From: Pseudoscleropodium purum | Lineage: Eukaryota > Streptophyta > Bryopsida > Hypnales > Brachytheciaceae | DNA: 64,000 bases | Direction of reading: 5' to 3' | Assembly: GCA_963969395.1 (NCBI GenBank) | Contig: OZ017797.1 | Coordinates: 38,378,001-38,442,000, forward strand | Shown: positions 62,801-64,000 of the stretch, in pieces | How the letters are laid out: each line of letters begins with the position of its first letter | Numbering within the stretch: the stretch's first letter is position 1 | Position numbers and translations under genes: made by a program | Notes under the pieces: generated by a model | Told to the model about the DNA's origin: nothing | Database searches by the model: none | Seen by the model: only the letters and a program-made list of their open reading frames with translations

Positions 62801-62856
62801 GCATCCAAATACAACACATTCAATTCTCCCAAATCAGGGTTTACCAAAACTTCCCT
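56855..62856 (-). CDS. DUF248 (PMT11/12-like) SAM-dependent methyltransferase, 5' end unresolved
   Basis: Ten exons on the minus strand: 62856-62701 (5' limit uncertain), 62148-61882, 61469-61320, 61112-60848, 60378-60286, 60010-59851, 59068-58808, 58276-58154, 57831-57754 and 57062-56855. Every junction is GT-AG. The last nine alone give 534 codons in one frame. Family landmarks appear in order: [23 protein letters not shown], a SAM-binding [99 protein letters not shown] and [12 protein letters not shown]. Such proteins are Golgi type-II membrane enzymes thought to methylate pectin. The first listed exon has [10 protein letters not shown], which matches the luminal stem. No in-frame ATG or transmembrane segment was found upstream, and TGA lies at 62859-62857, so the anchor exon is missing, elsewhere or damaged. 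Confidence 0.87.
57066..57200. repeat. 44-45-bp tandem triplication in the last methyltransferase intron
   Basis: Three units with ACACAAAATAAATTT start at 57072, 57117 and 57161 and include CACAACATGAGCATGTAA. They sit directly upstream (minus strand) of the last acceptor site at 57063, replacing the usual polypyrimidine/branch region. Confidence 0.82.
57932..58060 (+). mobile_element. Solo CACTA-type end in a methyltransferase intron
   Basis: CACTATAAGAAAACC at 57932 repeats the terminus of the element at 39926. It is followed by GGTGACA words (TTATAGGTGACAG, AGGTGACATCC, AGGTGACATCC), which look like subterminal repeats. No opposite end was found in the window, so this is a truncated insertion within the intron 58153-57832. 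Confidence 0.55.
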
Positions 62857-63130
62857 TCAAGTCCAAAATCACAGTGCAAGAATCCGAACATCAACCCTCG
62901 CAACAATCAACAGAACCAATCCATCAACTCATCCTCCAACTCATACAATTTCCGAAAAATAACAAAAAATAACAAACTCCCCAGCACCTGCAAATCCAAT
63001 CACACTCATACAATTTCAAATCAACCCCTACTTTGTCCAAAACAAAGATTCATGAACCCATCACTCACCAGCCTCCGAGAGCCTCCGTGTATCCAAGATT
63101 GTACTCCAACCTGTTGAGGGTTTAATGTGA
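62857..63130 (-). other. Possible 5' exon region of the methyltransferase gene
   Basis: On the minus strand, sequence up to about 63076 ends in GGCTG followed by GTGAGTG, a good donor site, so a leader exon may lie at about 63130-63076. Between it and 62856 the frame of the first recognised exon holds several TGA codons; a hydrophobic stretch, LVLLIVARVDVRILAL, occurs in that frame between them. I cannot decide between untranslated leader, sequencing error and a damaged anchor exon. Confidence 0.3.
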
Positions 63131-63419
63131 ACCCAAAACAGAACTAAAACCCTAAACATAAATCTCCATAGTTGTATCCTGACCTCCATCTCCAGTGCAG
63201 CTAGCAGCCCAGCTGCAAGTTATTGGAAACTGCGCAACATGTCTGCAACAAAAGGATGGATTGAAAAATCTTAACAGCTGCGAGTGGTGTGGTTACTGAT
63301 GAGCCTATGGATGGTGCAGTAGACGGGCATGATGGAATTGGGGAAGAAGATGGTTGTGAATATTTGCAGTGATTGGCTACTTCAAGTGAAACTAATGAAG
63401 GAATTCATTTCGGGTTTTG

Positions 63420-63535
63420 CTGAATGCTTTGAGGAATTGCAAAGCGTTGCAAGGAATTGTAAGGAATTGCAAATTGTGAAGGATTGCAAGGAATTGTAAG
63501 GAACTGTAATGAATTGCAAGGACAGGAATTGGAAG
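63420..63535. repeat. Degenerate AAGGAATTGY tandem repeat
   Basis: About ten imperfect ~10-bp units such as AAGGAATTGC, AAGGAATTGT and AAGGAACTGT are packed between 63420 and 63535. It is a microsatellite-like expansion in the promoter region of the methyltransferase gene. Confidence 0.7.
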
Positions 63536-63656
63536 AGTTCAAGAGCAGAGTGTTCATGAGGTGTGGCCGAAACGGAAACATGGGAACAGTGATGAGTATC
63601 GAAGTTCAGTTCTTCCCGGTCCTCGGCTTCTGCTGGCGTACAGCTGGCAGGGTCGT

Positions 63657-63699
63657 ACACGTGGCACAAGGTTAATCGCTTACGGTGACGTGTCATTGG
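63657..63699 (-). promoter_or_regulatory. G-box, TGACGTGTCA and CCAAT elements
   Basis: ACACGTGG (63657-63664) contains the CACGTG core. TGACGTGTCA (63686-63695) is a near-palindromic ACGT element. ATTGG (63695-63699) is a CCAAT box on the minus strand. The group lies upstream of the minus-strand methyltransferase gene and is a plausible bZIP-regulated promoter. Confidence 0.42.
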
Positions 63700-64000
63700 T
63701 CTAACCATGACATGTTCATACCCTTGAGGTATGTGCACCTATAATTGTCTCTAATTACAACTTAGCATACTTATTGCTATGGAATGTAAATTATCTCATC
63801 ATATCTTCCTAGCAATTGGAAGAGGATTCCAATGCACTTTAGCATACATTATGTGAACATTGTATGAATAAGTTATGAGTTCTTAAAAAATTATTTTGAG
63901 GTATACTAGAAACCTTAACCAACAATAGGTTCTCATAAATTCTCATGTTTTGATTATGTACATCTTGTGTATTCACTAAATTGATTTTTGTGATATTTTT

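Larger units (their letters stand above)
63131..64000. other. Upstream region of the methyltransferase gene
   Basis: Contains a GGAATTG repeat (63420-63535) and a cluster of CACGTG and CCAAT-type elements (63657-63699), both listed separately. No coding region is supported; frames at 63382-63738 on - and 63484-63675 on + are products of these repeats. The last ~250 bases are AT-rich. Confidence 0.4.

Noticed and set aside
62687..62962. Ser/Pro/Thr-rich 91-residue forward frame
   Set aside because: It is antisense to the methyltransferase stem exon, has no domain and is explained by reverse-complement composition.

Overview
This window is nuclear DNA from a land plant, most likely a seed plant with a large, repeat-rich genome. 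A gymnosperm is a reasonable guess but not proven. The evidence is spliced genes with GT-AG introns, a plastid-type DnaJ pair, an ERD15/CID-type PAM2 protein, a pectin-type DUF248 methyltransferase, low gene density and AT-rich intergenic DNA full of transposon remains. I saw no bacterial operon, rRNA, tRNA or CRISPR array.

Host genes, left to right: (1) 8698-12215 and (2) 15449-19611, both +, are tandem paralogues encoding type-A plastid DnaJ proteins (DJA5/DJA6 type) with identical eight-exon structure and intron phases. (3) 30633-31842, +, is a two-exon ERD15/CID-like protein with a PAM2 motif. (4) 36650-37981, -, is a two-exon PP2C-like protein with altered metal-binding motifs. (5) 56855-62856, -, is a PMT11/12-like SAM-dependent methyltransferase in at least ten exons whose N-terminal membrane anchor I could not place. 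Several of these genes have G-box/ABRE-type CACGTG elements upstream.

The most unusual part is 39926-55170, a nest of transposons. The outer layer looks like a CACTA (En/Spm) element of about 15.2 kb, with 12-bp inverted ends CACTATAAGAAA, an ATT/ATT target duplication and a decayed transposase reading frame. Inside it, 41598-53389 looks like an 11.8-kb hAT-type element with CAGGGTTGAY/GTCAACCCTG ends and a 7-of-8 target duplication. Removing it puts the two halves of the CACTA reading frame back in phase. The hAT-type ends match a 303-bp non-autonomous copy at 592-894 that has a perfect 8-bp target duplication.

The inner element carries blocks of very GC-rich CGGACG repeats, one before each of three cargo genes: a coiled-coil plus RING-H2 protein (A, -), a Gly/Tyr/Ser-rich protein (B, +) and a protein-kinase-like protein (C, +). 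A and B share an unrecognised W/C/H domain. All three are broken, mostly by stops explainable by single C-to-T or G-to-A changes. I found no transposase for the inner element. A cargo-carrying, CGGACG-armed hAT-like family is the best candidate here for something undescribed.

The rest is intergenic: two MITE-like families (three copies each), a diverged ~0.9-kb dispersed repeat, a foldback element and numerous short tandem duplications, several within introns or beside the 3' ends of host genes.
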